The notes under the pieces were generated by a model. That model did not search any database, had not been told where the DNA came from, and was given only the letters and a program-made list of their open reading frames with translations. Shown here in pieces: positions 8,915 through 17,589 of a stretch of DNA of 64,000 bases. The stretch comes from Vulcanimicrobiota bacterium. Its GTDB lineage: Bacteria; Vulcanimicrobiota; Vulcanimicrobiia; Vulcanimicrobiales; Vulcanimicrobiaceae. The number at the start of each line of letters is the position of its first letter. Position 1 is the stretch's first letter. The position numbers were made by a program, and so were the translations under genes. The DNA lies in the NCBI GenBank assembly GCA_003140215.1, contig PLJL01000004.1, positions 528,193 through 592,192 of the forward strand. Reading direction: 5' to 3'.

Positions 8915-10396
8915 CTACGGGTGGGCCGCGGCGACCGCGTTCGCCGCGTTGAGCCGCCCCGCGCCCTGACGCGTGCTCGAGACGCCGGCGATCGGGTCGG
9001 CGGTTTGCTGGAGCAGTTGCAACACGCGTGCCGGCGTGAGCGAGCGCGCTCCGCCGTGAAACGCCTCCATCAGCGCGACCGTCCCGGCGACTTGCGGCGT
9101 GGCTTGCGAGGTGCCGTTGAACAGGACCCGGCAGACGCCGCCGCTGTTGGTGCAACGATCCGCCGGCAACGCCGCGGTGGTGGTCGAATAGCCTTCGATC
9201 CAGTGCAGGACGTCGTTGTCGGAAGTCGATGACGCGTCGCCGCCCGGCGCGACGAGCGTCGGTCCGGAATTGGAGTAGGACGCGACGGTTTCGGCGACGA
9301 TCGAGGCATAGAGGTTCGCTGCCGCGTTTTGCACCCCCGACGCTCCGACCGCGACGACGCCGGGATAGGCGGCCGGAAAATCGGGCTGATTCCCGTCGGT
9401 TCCGGGAAAGTCGTTTCCGGCGGCCGCGACGACGACGACCCCTTGGGCGATCGCGAACGCGACGGCATCCGCTTCGGCCGGATCGTTGCCGCTGCTCTGC
9501 GGCGCGCCCAGGCTGAGGCTGATCACCGACGCGCCGTTCGCAACCGCGTCGCGGATGGCGAGCGCTTCGTCACCGGTGTCGGCGGTCTGACAGTCGCTCG
9601 TCGCGGTCGCCGGCGGGAACACCCGGTACGATTGCAGGTGGATCGTGTAGCCGACGCCGGCGAAGCCGTAGCCGTTGTTCGCGGTCGCCGTCGCGAGGCC
9701 GGAGACATTGGTGCCGTGACCGTTGGTGTCTTGCACCGATCCGGGCCCCGTCGCGCGCACCGAGTTGACGACGCTCTCGCGCACGTCGAACGTGAGGTCG
9801 ACGTTGGTCTCGTCGGCGCCGGTGTCGATCACTGCCACCGAGATGCCCGCGCGGCCATGCGTGAGCCCCCACGCCCCCGGATCGACGTTGGTCCGGGAGA
9901 GGTACCATTGGTCGACGTTGTCGAGCAGCGGATCGTTGGCCGACGCGTCGCCGAGCGCGACGCGCACGTGCAGCGGCTGCACGTCGAGAACGCCGGTGCT
10001 GCTCCGCAGCAGGCTCGCCGCCGCCGCGGCGTCGCTCCCCGGCGCGAGCGTGAGAATCCGGCGCGTGAGGCCGCCCTCGGTGCCTGCATCGACGGAGTCG
10101 CCGCCGCGCGCGATCGAAGCGATGGTACGAGCCGCGTTCGCCGCGCTTGCACTGCGATACGTCACGTACAGACGGTTGGGTGAGATCCACGAACTCGGGG
10201 TTCCCGATCCGCGGGCGATTCGTCCGACGGCATTCGGCTCGCGCGCCACGCTCGCACACGTCGACGGTGCCGCGGTCGGAGCGGGAGTAACCGGCGTCGG
10301 AGCCGCGCCGCTGCTGCCGCCGCCTCCGCAAGCGGACAGCACGAGCGCAGCGATGGCGATCGGTGTCGCTCGGGCGAAGGCGTCTACACGGAGCAT
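8915..10396 (-). CDS. Subtilisin-like S8 serine protease, lipoprotein
   Basis: 493 residues from the ATG at 10396. A lipoprotein signal ends in LVLSACGGGG, followed by a low-complexity Ala/Pro/Thr linker and a propeptide-like region (about 45-150). The S8 domain carries the complete triad: Asp191 in VAVIDTGAD, His227 in NGHGTNVSG, and Ser430 in FNGTSQATPQ; the oxyanion Asn lies in VVVAAAGNDFPG. This predicts an active endopeptidase anchored to the membrane and facing outside the cytoplasm. A terminator-like hairpin at 10462-10486 separates it from the secreted-protein gene read in the same direction. Confidence 0.9.
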   Translation of the reverse strand: MLRVDAFARATPIAIAALVLSACGGGGSSGAAPTPVTPAPTAAPSTCASVAREPNAVGRIARGSGTPSSWISPNRLYVTYRSASAANAARTIASIARGGDSVDAGTEGGLTRRILTLAPGSDAAAAASLLRSSTGVLDVQPLHVRVALGDASANDPLLDNVDQWYLSRTNVDPGAWGLTHGRAGISVAVIDTGADETNVDLTFDVRESVVNSVRATGPGSVQDTNGHGTNVSGLATATANNGYGFAGVGYTIHLQSYRVFPPATATSDCQTADTGDEALAIRDAVANGASVISLSLGAPQSSGNDPAEADAVAFAIAQGVVVVAAAGNDFPGTDGNQPDFPAAYPGVVAVGASGVQNAAANLYASIVAETVASYSNSGPTLVAPGGDASSTSDNDVLHWIEGYSTTTAALPADRCTNSGGVCRVLFNGTSQATPQVAGTVALMEAFHGGARSLTPARVLQLLQQTADPIAGVSSTRQGAGRLNAANAVAAAHP

Positions 10397-10461
10397 GCCG
10401 GCCGAGCGTAACGCGTATTTCTGAGGGGAGCGTGAGGTTTGTCGCGTGATCCTAAACACAG

Positions 10462-10486
10462 AAGGGGACGCCTGCGGCGTCCCCTT
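10462..10486 (-). terminator. Terminator-like hairpin
   Basis: A perfect 11-base-pair stem, AAGGGGACGCC paired with GGCGTCCCCTT around a TGC loop. It sits 23 bases after the stop of the minus-strand gene ending at 10509 and before the protease gene on the same strand. There is no long T-run, so termination could be only partial. Confidence 0.6.
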
Positions 10487-10508
10487 CGCGGATGTTGCTG
10501 CCGCTCGG

Positions 10509-10925
10509 TTACTTCTTGCCGAGTTCGCCGCAGGTCACGTAGACCGGGATCTCTTTGGTCGACTTGTGGACGTTGACCGCCAAGCCGCCGGCGACGAGCT
10601 GCGACATCGGCACGTCGAGCATCGTCGTCGACATCCCGTCGACGACCGTCGTGAGCGGATACTTCGGTTTGGGATCGAGCGTGGCGCAGCTGCCGGCGTG
10701 GACGTGCGCGGGTTGCGGCACGTCGGTCGGCGCGTTCGCGAGCGCGAGGTCGACGCGCGTCTTGTCGCCGACGGCGGTCAGCGTCACCGTGCCGAGCTCT
10801 CCCGAGCCGTTCTGCGCGGCCAGCGCAAAGATGCGGTGGGGGCCGTCGGCGGCGAGCGCGGGCAGCGCTACGGCGAGGGCGGCGATTGCGGCGAGGCCGC
10901 CCAGAAAACGGGTGGTACGGATCAC
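10509..10925 (-). CDS. Secreted small protein, CHRD/SOD-like fold suspected
   Basis: 138 residues from a GTG with an excellent TAGGAGG site five bases upstream. A signal peptide (cut near ALPALA, residue 25) leads to a mature domain with an alternating beta-strand pattern. The phrases GSGELGTVTLTAVGDKTRVDLAL and QPAHVHAGSCATLDPKPKYPL resemble CHRD or Cu/Zn-SOD-like beta domains, where HVH would bind metal. The family call is tentative. No copper or redox gene is adjacent. The product should be periplasmic or secreted. Confidence 0.55.
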   Translation of the reverse strand: MIRTTRFLGGLAAIAALAVALPALAADGPHRIFALAAQNGSGELGTVTLTAVGDKTRVDLALANAPTDVPQPAHVHAGSCATLDPKPKYPLTTVVDGMSTTMLDVPMSQLVAGGLAVNVHKSTKEIPVYVTCGELGKK

Positions 10926-11093
10926 GGATACCTCCTAGCTAAGCTCCTTGGCAACTATAGCAAGCTCATGATGAGAAAAGCATGAACCGCCTTAAACGCT
11001 CTTATCTGTTGCCGTGCCTTTGAGACGTTCCTGAGACGGCCTCCCGCTATGGTCGCGGTGGCGGGTTCCTTTTCCGACACCGAGGAGGCTCTC

Positions 11094-11285
11094 ATGGCCG
11101 TATCCGTCCGTAAGTACGTCGACTGCCGCGAATTTCCCAGCGAGAACAACTGCTCGCTCAAGATCTCCGGGACCGAGGAAGAAGTGCTGGCCGCGGCGTC
11201 CCAGCACGCCGTTGCAAGCCACGGTCACCAGGCCGGCCCCGAGCTCACCGAGATGCTGCGCTCGGGCCTGCGCGAGGAACGCTGA
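11094..11285 (+). CDS. DUF1059 small protein
   Basis: 63 residues from the ATG at 11094, which has a consensus AGGAGG at ideal spacing; a longer frame from 11049 is not needed. The sequence opens with KYVDCREFPSENNCSLKISG and ends with a helix containing ASHGH, the standard DUF1059 pattern of two Cys and a His cluster. The function of the family is unknown. The stop overlaps the methyltransferase start by one base, so the two are translationally coupled. Confidence 0.8.
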   Translation: MAVSVRKYVDCREFPSENNCSLKISGTEEEVLAAASQHAVASHGHQAGPELTEMLRSGLREER

Positions 11286-12367
11286 TGGCCGCGGCAACGA
11301 CGGCGCCCGCGCCTCTGGATGAGGCCAAGCTCAACGCGTTCGTCGGCAAGATGGTCGGCGATGTCGGCGCGACGCTGACCGGCGCCCTCGTCATCATCGG
11401 CGACCGTTTGGGCTTGTACCGCGCGCTGGCCGAGCAGGGACCGCTCACGTCCGAGGCGCTCGCGCAGAGCACCGGAACGCACGAGCGCTACGTGCGCGAG
11501 TGGCTGGCGAATCAAGCCGCCAGCGGTTACCTGGAGTACGACCCGGCGACGCGGCAATTCACCCTGCCTCCCGAGCACCAGCCGGTGCTCGCCGACGAGA
11601 CGAGCCCGGTCATGTTGTGCGGGCTCTATCAAATCGCGCAGACGCTCTACGCCGACGAGCCCGCGATCACCGACGCGTTCAAGAGCGGTCGCGGCTTCGG
11701 CTGGCACGAACACGACTCGCGGCTGTTCGCGGCGACCGAGCGGTTTTTCCGGCCGGGATACAACGCGCATCTCGTCGCGGATTGGATCCCGGCGCTCGAC
11801 GGCGTCGAGGCCAAGCTACGCGCCGGCGCCTCAGTCGCCGACGTGGGCTGCGGGCTGGGCACCTCGACGATCGTGATGGCCAAGGCCTTCCCGGCGTCGA
11901 AATTCGTCGGCTTCGACTATCACGACGGCTCGATCGCGGCGGCGCGCCGCTCCGCCGAGCGCGCCGGCGTCGGCGACCGCGTGCGCTTCGAGGTCGCGTC
12001 GGCGCAAACGTTCCCCGGCAGCGGCTTCGACTTCATCACCTGCTTCGATTGCGTCCACGACATGGGCGATCCGGTCGGCGCGGCGGCGCACATGCGCGCG
12101 GCGCTCAAGCCGGACGGCACGTTCATGATGGTCGAACCGTTCGCCAACGACAAGCTCGAAGACAACCTCAACCCGGTCGGACGCGTCTACTATGCCGCCT
12201 CGACCATCTTGTGTACCCCCTCGTCGCTCGCGCAAGAAGTCGGGCTCGGCCTGGGCGCGCAGGCCGGCGAGGAACGCATGCGGGCCGTCTTCACCCAAGC
12301 CGGGTTCACGCAGTTCCGGCGCGCGACCGAAACCCCGTTCAATCTGGTCTTCGAGGCGCGCCCCTAA
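11285..12367 (+). CDS. Class I SAM-dependent methyltransferase with winged-helix N-domain
   Basis: 360 residues. An N-terminal helical winged-helix dimerisation domain (about 20-110, with LTSEALAQSTGTHERYVREWL) precedes a Rossmann methyltransferase domain starting at ADVGCGLGTSTIVMA (about 184) with the acidic FVGFDYHDGS and a FDFITCFDCVHDMGDP motif. This is the architecture of small-molecule O- or C-methyltransferases rather than RNA or protein methylases. It is translationally coupled to the DUF1059 gene (TGATG overlap). The substrate is unknown. Confidence 0.8.
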   Translation: MAAATTAPAPLDEAKLNAFVGKMVGDVGATLTGALVIIGDRLGLYRALAEQGPLTSEALAQSTGTHERYVREWLANQAASGYLEYDPATRQFTLPPEHQPVLADETSPVMLCGLYQIAQTLYADEPAITDAFKSGRGFGWHEHDSRLFAATERFFRPGYNAHLVADWIPALDGVEAKLRAGASVADVGCGLGTSTIVMAKAFPASKFVGFDYHDGSIAAARRSAERAGVGDRVRFEVASAQTFPGSGFDFITCFDCVHDMGDPVGAAAHMRAALKPDGTFMMVEPFANDKLEDNLNPVGRVYYAASTILCTPSSLAQEVGLGLGAQAGEERMRAVFTQAGFTQFRRATETPFNLVFEARP

Positions 12368-12379
12368 CCTGCCGGTCCG

Positions 12380-15300
12380 TTAGGTCGCTGCCGAGACCGC
12401 TTCCGCGACCGCGCGGTTGAACGGCAGCGCCAGATACGCCGCGCGCGTGGCCGCATCGTCGATTGCGGTCGCGCGTGCGCGCATCACCGAGTTCGCCTGT
12501 CGCAACAGCGTGCGCGCCGCGCTGCTGCGGTCGCAGGCGAGCTCGACCTGCGCCGCCGCCCAGAGCCACTCGGTCGGCTGCGGCGCCAACTTCGGATTGG
12601 TCGCGTAGAGCGTCATGAGCTCGCCCGCGGTGCGCCGCGCGGCGTCTCGATCGCCGGCGCGCACGTAGGCCTCGGCGAGCGCGCACAGGTTGTCGCCCAA
12701 CCGCGGCGTCTCACCGGCCGGCCGGCGCAATTCGACCGCGCGGCTGAGGTGCGCGATCGCGTCGGCGTGCTCGCCCAGCCCGCTCTCCGCGGCGCCGAGC
12801 GTCCCCAGGGCGGCCGACTCGAGGTGCTGGGAGTTGATCGCGCGTGCCAGCACCAGCGCTTGGGCCGCGCAGTCCTTGGCTTGGTCGAGCTCGCCGCGCA
12901 GCCGCCGGCAGTAGCTCGAGTCGATGCGCTCGACGCAGGCCACGAACCGCGACCCGATCTCGCCGGCGAGCTCGCGCGCCCGCGCGTAGAAGTCGATCGC
13001 GCGGTCGAGCAGGCCCAGCTCGGTGTGAAACAGGCCGAGGTCGACGAAGATGCTGGCCAATCCGACGCGGTGTCCGATGCGCTCGTAGATCTCGAGCGCG
13101 CGGACGTAGTACGCGTCGGCGTCGGCGACGCGGAACGTGTACACCAGCCCGTTGGCCATCGTGTGCAGCGCCAGCGCCTCGCCTTCGCGGTCGCCGATCG
13201 CGTGGCTGACCTCGTGCGCCTCGGCCGCGAATCGCGACATCGCCGCATAGTCCTGCTGCGCGAGCGCGGCCCGCGAGAACGCGATGAGCGTCCGCACCAG
13301 CGCGCCTTGGTCGCCGTCGGATTGCACCGCGGCGCGCAGCTCGTCCAGCGCGCGGTACGCCTCGTCGAGCCGGCCTTCGTAGATATAGGTGTCGGCCAAG
13401 GCCAGACGCGCGTTGGCGTGCGCGCTGCGGTCGCCGCTGCGCTCGGTGAGCTCGATCAGCTCGCCGAACGCCGCGCGCGCCGCGGCGAAGTCGTTGATCG
13501 CGCGCCGGTACCGTGCCTCGGCCTCGAGCCAAGCGCCCAGCCGCCGCACGTCGCCCGAGCGGCGCACGCGCCGTCGCAGCAACGCCAACAAAATGCGCTC
13601 GCGCCGCCGGTCGCTGGTGACGTTCGCCAGCGCGATGCGCCGCTCCAGAACGGTGCAAACGGCATCCTCGTCGTCGATCGCCGCGGCCAGCTGCGCCAGC
13701 TCGTCGGCGATGCGCCCTTGCAATTCACGATCGCCGTCGGCCGCGGCGATCCGTTCGCGCAGCAGCAGCGCCTCGAAGCGCAAACGGCGCGAGGTGCTCA
13801 GCTCCAGCACGCGCGCGAGGTGGCGCCCCGCGTCGGCGTTGCCGTAGACCTCGAGCGCGCGCCGTGCCGCGGCAAGATAGTGCTCCGCGGCGATCTCGGG
13901 CTCGCCGCCGCGATCCCAATGCAGCGCCAGCTCGGCCGCGACGTCGTCGCGCCGGTCCGCGTAGAGCGTCGCCATCACGTGCGCGACGCGGCGGTGCCGG
14001 CGCGCGCGCGCGGCGGGTGCGACGTTCTCGTACACCAGCGCCTGGATCAGGTGGTGGCTGAACGCGTAGTCGAAGCCGCTGCGCGTGCCGCGCTCGGCGA
14101 CGATGCGGCGATCGATCAGCTCGCCCAGCGCGTCGAGCACGGCAGCTTCGAGCCAACCGGTCGTCTCGCGCAAGAGCTCGACGTCGAAACCGCGGCCGAT
14201 GACCGCCGACACCTCCGCCAACGTCTTCGCCGCGTCGCCCAGCCGGGCCAGACGTGCGGTCAGCACGCCGCGCAGTGCCGGGGGTACGCCGCCCGCGGGC
14301 TCGTCGAGCGACCAGCGGCCGGAGCTGTCGTGCAGCCGTCCGGACTCGCCGAGGTCGCGCAAGATCTCTTCGAGGAAGAACGGGTTCCCGTCGCTGCGGT
14401 CGTGCAGCGTGCGCGCCAGCTCGGCGGGATCATCGACCTCGCCGAGCGCGCGCACGAGCGCTTCGACGTGCTCGCGACCGAGCCGCGCCAGCGCCACGTG
14501 CGACGCGGCCCCTTCGCGTTCGAGGCGCCGCCGCAAGGCGCGCAGCTGATGCGCCGGTTCGAGCTCGTCTTCGCGGTAGGTGGCGACGAGCAGCACGCGG
14601 CTGCGCACGCAGCCGCGTGAAAGGTGCTCGAGCAAGCTCAGCGTCGCGGCGCCGGCCCAGTGGACGTCCTCGATGACCAGCACCACCGGCCGGCGCGTCG
14701 CGATCGCTTCCCACACCCTGGTGCAGGCCTCGAACAGGCGCAGACGCTCGCGCTCGGGGTCGACGGCCGGCAACGCCGGTACGTCACGCGCATGCGCGCC
14801 GATCGACGGAGCCAACGCCGCGAGCGCGCCCAGCCACAACGGATCGACCGCGACGCCGGCAGTCAACGGCGCGACGACTCGCAGCAATCCCACGAAGGGC
14901 TCGTAGGGGATCGTCTCGGGGAAGGTCGTTCCGGCGCCGTAGGTCTGCGCGCCGTGCGCCTCGCACTCCGCCGCGAACTCGCGCACGAGGCGCGTCTTGC
15001 CGATCCCGGCCTCGCCACCGACGAGCACCAAACCGCCGTGGCCCGCCGCTGCGGCCTCCCAGCGCTCGCGCAGGGCCGCCAGCTCTGCGGCGCGGCCGAC
15101 GAACGGCAACGACGAGATCGTGGCGCCCGAGCTGCGCAGCAACGGCTCCGGCGCCGGCGCGGGCGCCGGCGCGGCGTCGCGCGCGATCGCTTCGTACACG
15201 GCGAGCGTCTCAGCCATCGGGTCGGTCCCCAGCTCGTCGCGCAACGCCTGGGCGAACCGCTCGTACTCCGCCAACGCGCCGGCCCGATCGCCGGCTTCGT

Positions 15301-15877
15301 GGCGCAAGCGGATCAGCGTGCGCAGCACGCCCTCGCGCCACGGATCGTGCGCGAGCAGGCGCACCGCGGCGGCGATCGCCGGCGCGTAGTCGCGCGCCGC
15401 GCTCAAGCGCGCGATCAGCGTGCCCAGCGTTTGCAGGTACAGCGCGCGCAAACGGGCGCGTTCCGCGTCGAGCCACTCGTCGTCGACGTCCGCGAGCAGG
15501 TCGCCGGCATAGAGTGCGACCGCATCCGCGAGGCGCTGCGGGATCGCCGCGAGGTGCTCGAACTCGGCCGCGTCGAGCCACAGATCGACGCGCGGATTCC
15601 ACTGCAACTGGCCGGCCGAGGCCAGCAGCCAGGGCTCGACTGCGGCCGGCGGCAACACGGCGTGCAGGTAGTTGAGGTGACGGCGCAGGTTGGCCCGCGC
15701 TTCGTCTTCGCCGTCGTCGGGCCACAGGGCGTACGCGACCGCGCGGCGCGGCATCGGCGCCCGCCGGTGCACGAGCAAGTATGCCAGCAGCGGCAGGACC
15801 TTGGGCCGACCGGCGACGGAGAGCGGGTCGTCGTCGAGCAACAACCGCGGACGCCCGAACAGGTGAACCCGCAGCAT
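12380..15877 (-). CDS. BTAD-AAA-TPR transcriptional regulator (SARP-like, large)
   Basis: 1165 residues from the ATG at 15877; the frame extends further upstream but only as an antisense shadow of the ABC gene. Domains in order: a winged-helix OmpR/SARP-like domain (about 1-90), a bacterial transcriptional activation domain (about 95-245), an AAA-type ATPase with Walker A GGEAGIGKTRL near 284 and Walker B VVLVIEDVHWA near 396, then a long array of TPR-like helices to the end. Such proteins switch on target genes after ATP-dependent self-association. It is divergent from an ABC exporter across a 51-base gap, which makes that exporter the likeliest target. Confidence 0.85.
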   Translation of the reverse strand: MLRVHLFGRPRLLLDDDPLSVAGRPKVLPLLAYLLVHRRAPMPRRAVAYALWPDDGEDEARANLRRHLNYLHAVLPPAAVEPWLLASAGQLQWNPRVDLWLDAAEFEHLAAIPQRLADAVALYAGDLLADVDDEWLDAERARLRALYLQTLGTLIARLSAARDYAPAIAAAVRLLAHDPWREGVLRTLIRLRHEAGDRAGALAEYERFAQALRDELGTDPMAETLAVYEAIARDAAPAPAPAPEPLLRSSGATISSLPFVGRAAELAALRERWEAAAAGHGGLVLVGGEAGIGKTRLVREFAAECEAHGAQTYGAGTTFPETIPYEPFVGLLRVVAPLTAGVAVDPLWLGALAALAPSIGAHARDVPALPAVDPERERLRLFEACTRVWEAIATRRPVVLVIEDVHWAGAATLSLLEHLSRGCVRSRVLLVATYREDELEPAHQLRALRRRLEREGAASHVALARLGREHVEALVRALGEVDDPAELARTLHDRSDGNPFFLEEILRDLGESGRLHDSSGRWSLDEPAGGVPPALRGVLTARLARLGDAAKTLAEVSAVIGRGFDVELLRETTGWLEAAVLDALGELIDRRIVAERGTRSGFDYAFSHHLIQALVYENVAPAARARRHRRVAHVMATLYADRRDDVAAELALHWDRGGEPEIAAEHYLAAARRALEVYGNADAGRHLARVLELSTSRRLRFEALLLRERIAAADGDRELQGRIADELAQLAAAIDDEDAVCTVLERRIALANVTSDRRRERILLALLRRRVRRSGDVRRLGAWLEAEARYRRAINDFAAARAAFGELIELTERSGDRSAHANARLALADTYIYEGRLDEAYRALDELRAAVQSDGDQGALVRTLIAFSRAALAQQDYAAMSRFAAEAHEVSHAIGDREGEALALHTMANGLVYTFRVADADAYYVRALEIYERIGHRVGLASIFVDLGLFHTELGLLDRAIDFYARARELAGEIGSRFVACVERIDSSYCRRLRGELDQAKDCAAQALVLARAINSQHLESAALGTLGAAESGLGEHADAIAHLSRAVELRRPAGETPRLGDNLCALAEAYVRAGDRDAARRTAGELMTLYATNPKLAPQPTEWLWAAAQVELACDRSSAARTLLRQANSVMRARATAIDDAATRAAYLALPFNRAVAEAVSAAT

Positions 15878-15928
15878 GAGCACGCCTTTGCCGGGCCGCC
15901 GCGCTTCCCTGGCGAAGGTTCGCGCACC

Positions 15929-16849
15929 GTGGAGCAAGCGATCGTCGTCGAGCAGCTCGTAAAGCGCTACGGCAAGCTCACAGCGGTCGACGGGATCAGC
16001 TTCGCGGTCCCGCGCGGAACGATCTTTGGGTTGCTGGGCCGCAACGGTGCCGGAAAAACGACCACGCTCGAATGCTGCATCGGCATCGGGCAACCCGCGT
16101 CGGGATCGGTGCGCGTTCTGGGCCTCGATCCGACGCGGCCGCGCGACCTGGCGCGGCTGCGCCCGCGCATCGGCGTCCAGCTGCAAACCACGTCCTTGCC
16201 CGAGAAGGCCAACGTGCGCGAAGTGCTCGAGCTCTACGCCGCCTACTACGGGATTCGCACGCAGCCGCAAGCGATGGCCGCGCGCGTGGGGCTGGACGGG
16301 AAGCTGGACCGCCAGGTCGGCCAGATGTCGGGCGGGGAACAACAGCGCCTGGCGCTGGCGCTGGCATTGCAGCACGATCCCGAAGTGCTGTTTCTCGACG
16401 AACCCAGCGCCGGGATGGACGCCTTCGGCCGGCGCATCCTCTTCGCCGAGGTCGAGCGGCTCCGAGCCGCGGGGAAGACGATCGTTCTCACGACGCACTA
16501 CATCGAGGAAGCCGAGCGGTTGAGCGATCGCATCTGCATGATTCAGCGCGGTCGCATCGTCGCGCAGGCGACCGCGGCGGAGTTGGTGGCGCAATTCGGC
16601 GGCGACGCGACCGTCTCGATCGTCGCCGACGGGTTCGCGCCCGCCGCGCTGGACGGCCTCGGCACGTGGACGCAAACCGGCGGCCAGTGGAACCTCGCGA
16701 CGCGCGGCGAGCCCGGGCTCGCGCTGGCGGCGATCGTGACGCAAGCCAACGCGATGGGGGCCAAGATCGCATCGCTCGACCTGCACCGCCCGACGCTGGA
16801 GGACGCGTTCGTCGCCATCACCGGCGAGACGCTCGCGGAGACCGAATGA
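15929..16849 (+). CDS. ABC transporter ATP-binding protein (exporter type)
   Basis: 306 residues from a GTG at 15929; everything upstream in this frame is antisense to the regulator. It has all nucleotide-binding motifs: Walker A GRNGAGKTT (about 37), signature SGGEQQRL (about 133), Walker B VLFLDEPS (about 153) with a following D-loop, and the switch His in LTTHYIEEAERL. The C-terminal 80 residues resemble the accessory domain of DrrA/CcmA-like drug or polysaccharide export ATPases. Its stop overlaps the permease start (ATGA), so the two are cotranslated as one exporter. Regulation by the divergent BTAD protein is an inference from position. Confidence 0.9.
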   Translation: MEQAIVVEQLVKRYGKLTAVDGISFAVPRGTIFGLLGRNGAGKTTTLECCIGIGQPASGSVRVLGLDPTRPRDLARLRPRIGVQLQTTSLPEKANVREVLELYAAYYGIRTQPQAMAARVGLDGKLDRQVGQMSGGEQQRLALALALQHDPEVLFLDEPSAGMDAFGRRILFAEVERLRAAGKTIVLTTHYIEEAERLSDRICMIQRGRIVAQATAAELVAQFGGDATVSIVADGFAPAALDGLGTWTQTGGQWNLATRGEPGLALAAIVTQANAMGAKIASLDLHRPTLEDAFVAITGETLAETE

Positions 16850-17589
16850 CGCTGCTGCGAATGTTTGCGGTCCAGACGAAGATGCACTTCGTGTGGTACT
16901 TCCGGCGCGACGGCGAGATGATGTTCTGGACGCTCGCGATGCCGGTGTTCTTCTTGGTCTTGTTCTCGTTCGCGTTCTCCGACGGGCCCAACGCCCGCTC
17001 GTCGTCGTTTCTGGTCCCGGGGATCATCGGCGCGCAGGTCCTCAGCTCCGGATTTTGGGGCATCGGCGTGATGCTCGCCACGTTCCGCGAGAAGCATCTG
17101 TTGCGGCGGGTGTATCTGACGCCGATGCCGCCGTGGGTGTTCTTCGCGTCGCTGGTGACCTACCGGATCGCGCTGCTGGCGACACAGGCGATCATCCTGA
17201 TCGCCGCCGGCGGCCTCATCTTCCACGTCCGCATCACCGGTAATCCGCTCGAGATCCTCGCCATCCTGGTGCTCGGCACCGCGACGTTCGTCTCGCTCGG
17301 CACGATCATCGGCGCGCTCGCGCGCACGACCGAGAGCGCGAACAATATCGCCTCGGTGTTGACGGTTCCGCTGGCGTTTCTGTCCGACGCGTACGTTCCG
17401 ATCGACCGCTTTCCGCACGCCGTTGCGGCGACGCTGCGGCTGCTGCCGTCGACGCAGTTCATCGACACGTTTCGCGACGTCGCGATCGGCGGCGCCGCGT
17501 TGTCGCACTACGGCGCGTGGCTGGCCGTGCTGGGCCTGTGGACGTTCGCGGGGATGGCGATCAGCGCGCGCACTTTTCGATGGGTCTAG
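16846..17589 (+). CDS. ABC-2 type transporter permease
   Basis: 247 residues with six hydrophobic segments typical of ABC-2 exporters (DrrB/NodJ-like), including the late VPLAFLSDAYVPIDRFP segment that characterises the family. It overlaps the upstream ATPase gene by four bases and the downstream oxidoreductase gene by ten, so the three are one transcription unit. With the ATPase it forms a homodimeric or heterodimeric inner-membrane exporter. The cargo is unknown; drugs, lipids and glycans are all possible for the family. Confidence 0.88.
   Translation: MTLLRMFAVQTKMHFVWYFRRDGEMMFWTLAMPVFFLVLFSFAFSDGPNARSSSFLVPGIIGAQVLSSGFWGIGVMLATFREKHLLRRVYLTPMPPWVFFASLVTYRIALLATQAIILIAAGGLIFHVRITGNPLEILAILVLGTATFVSLGTIIGALARTTESANNIASVLTVPLAFLSDAYVPIDRFPHAVAATLRLLPSTQFIDTFRDVAIGGAALSHYGAWLAVLGLWTFAGMAISARTFRWV

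Noticed and set aside
12749-14620. Long plus-strand open frame opposite the BTAD regulator
   Set aside because: High-GC antisense artefact of the regulator; no recognisable protein features.
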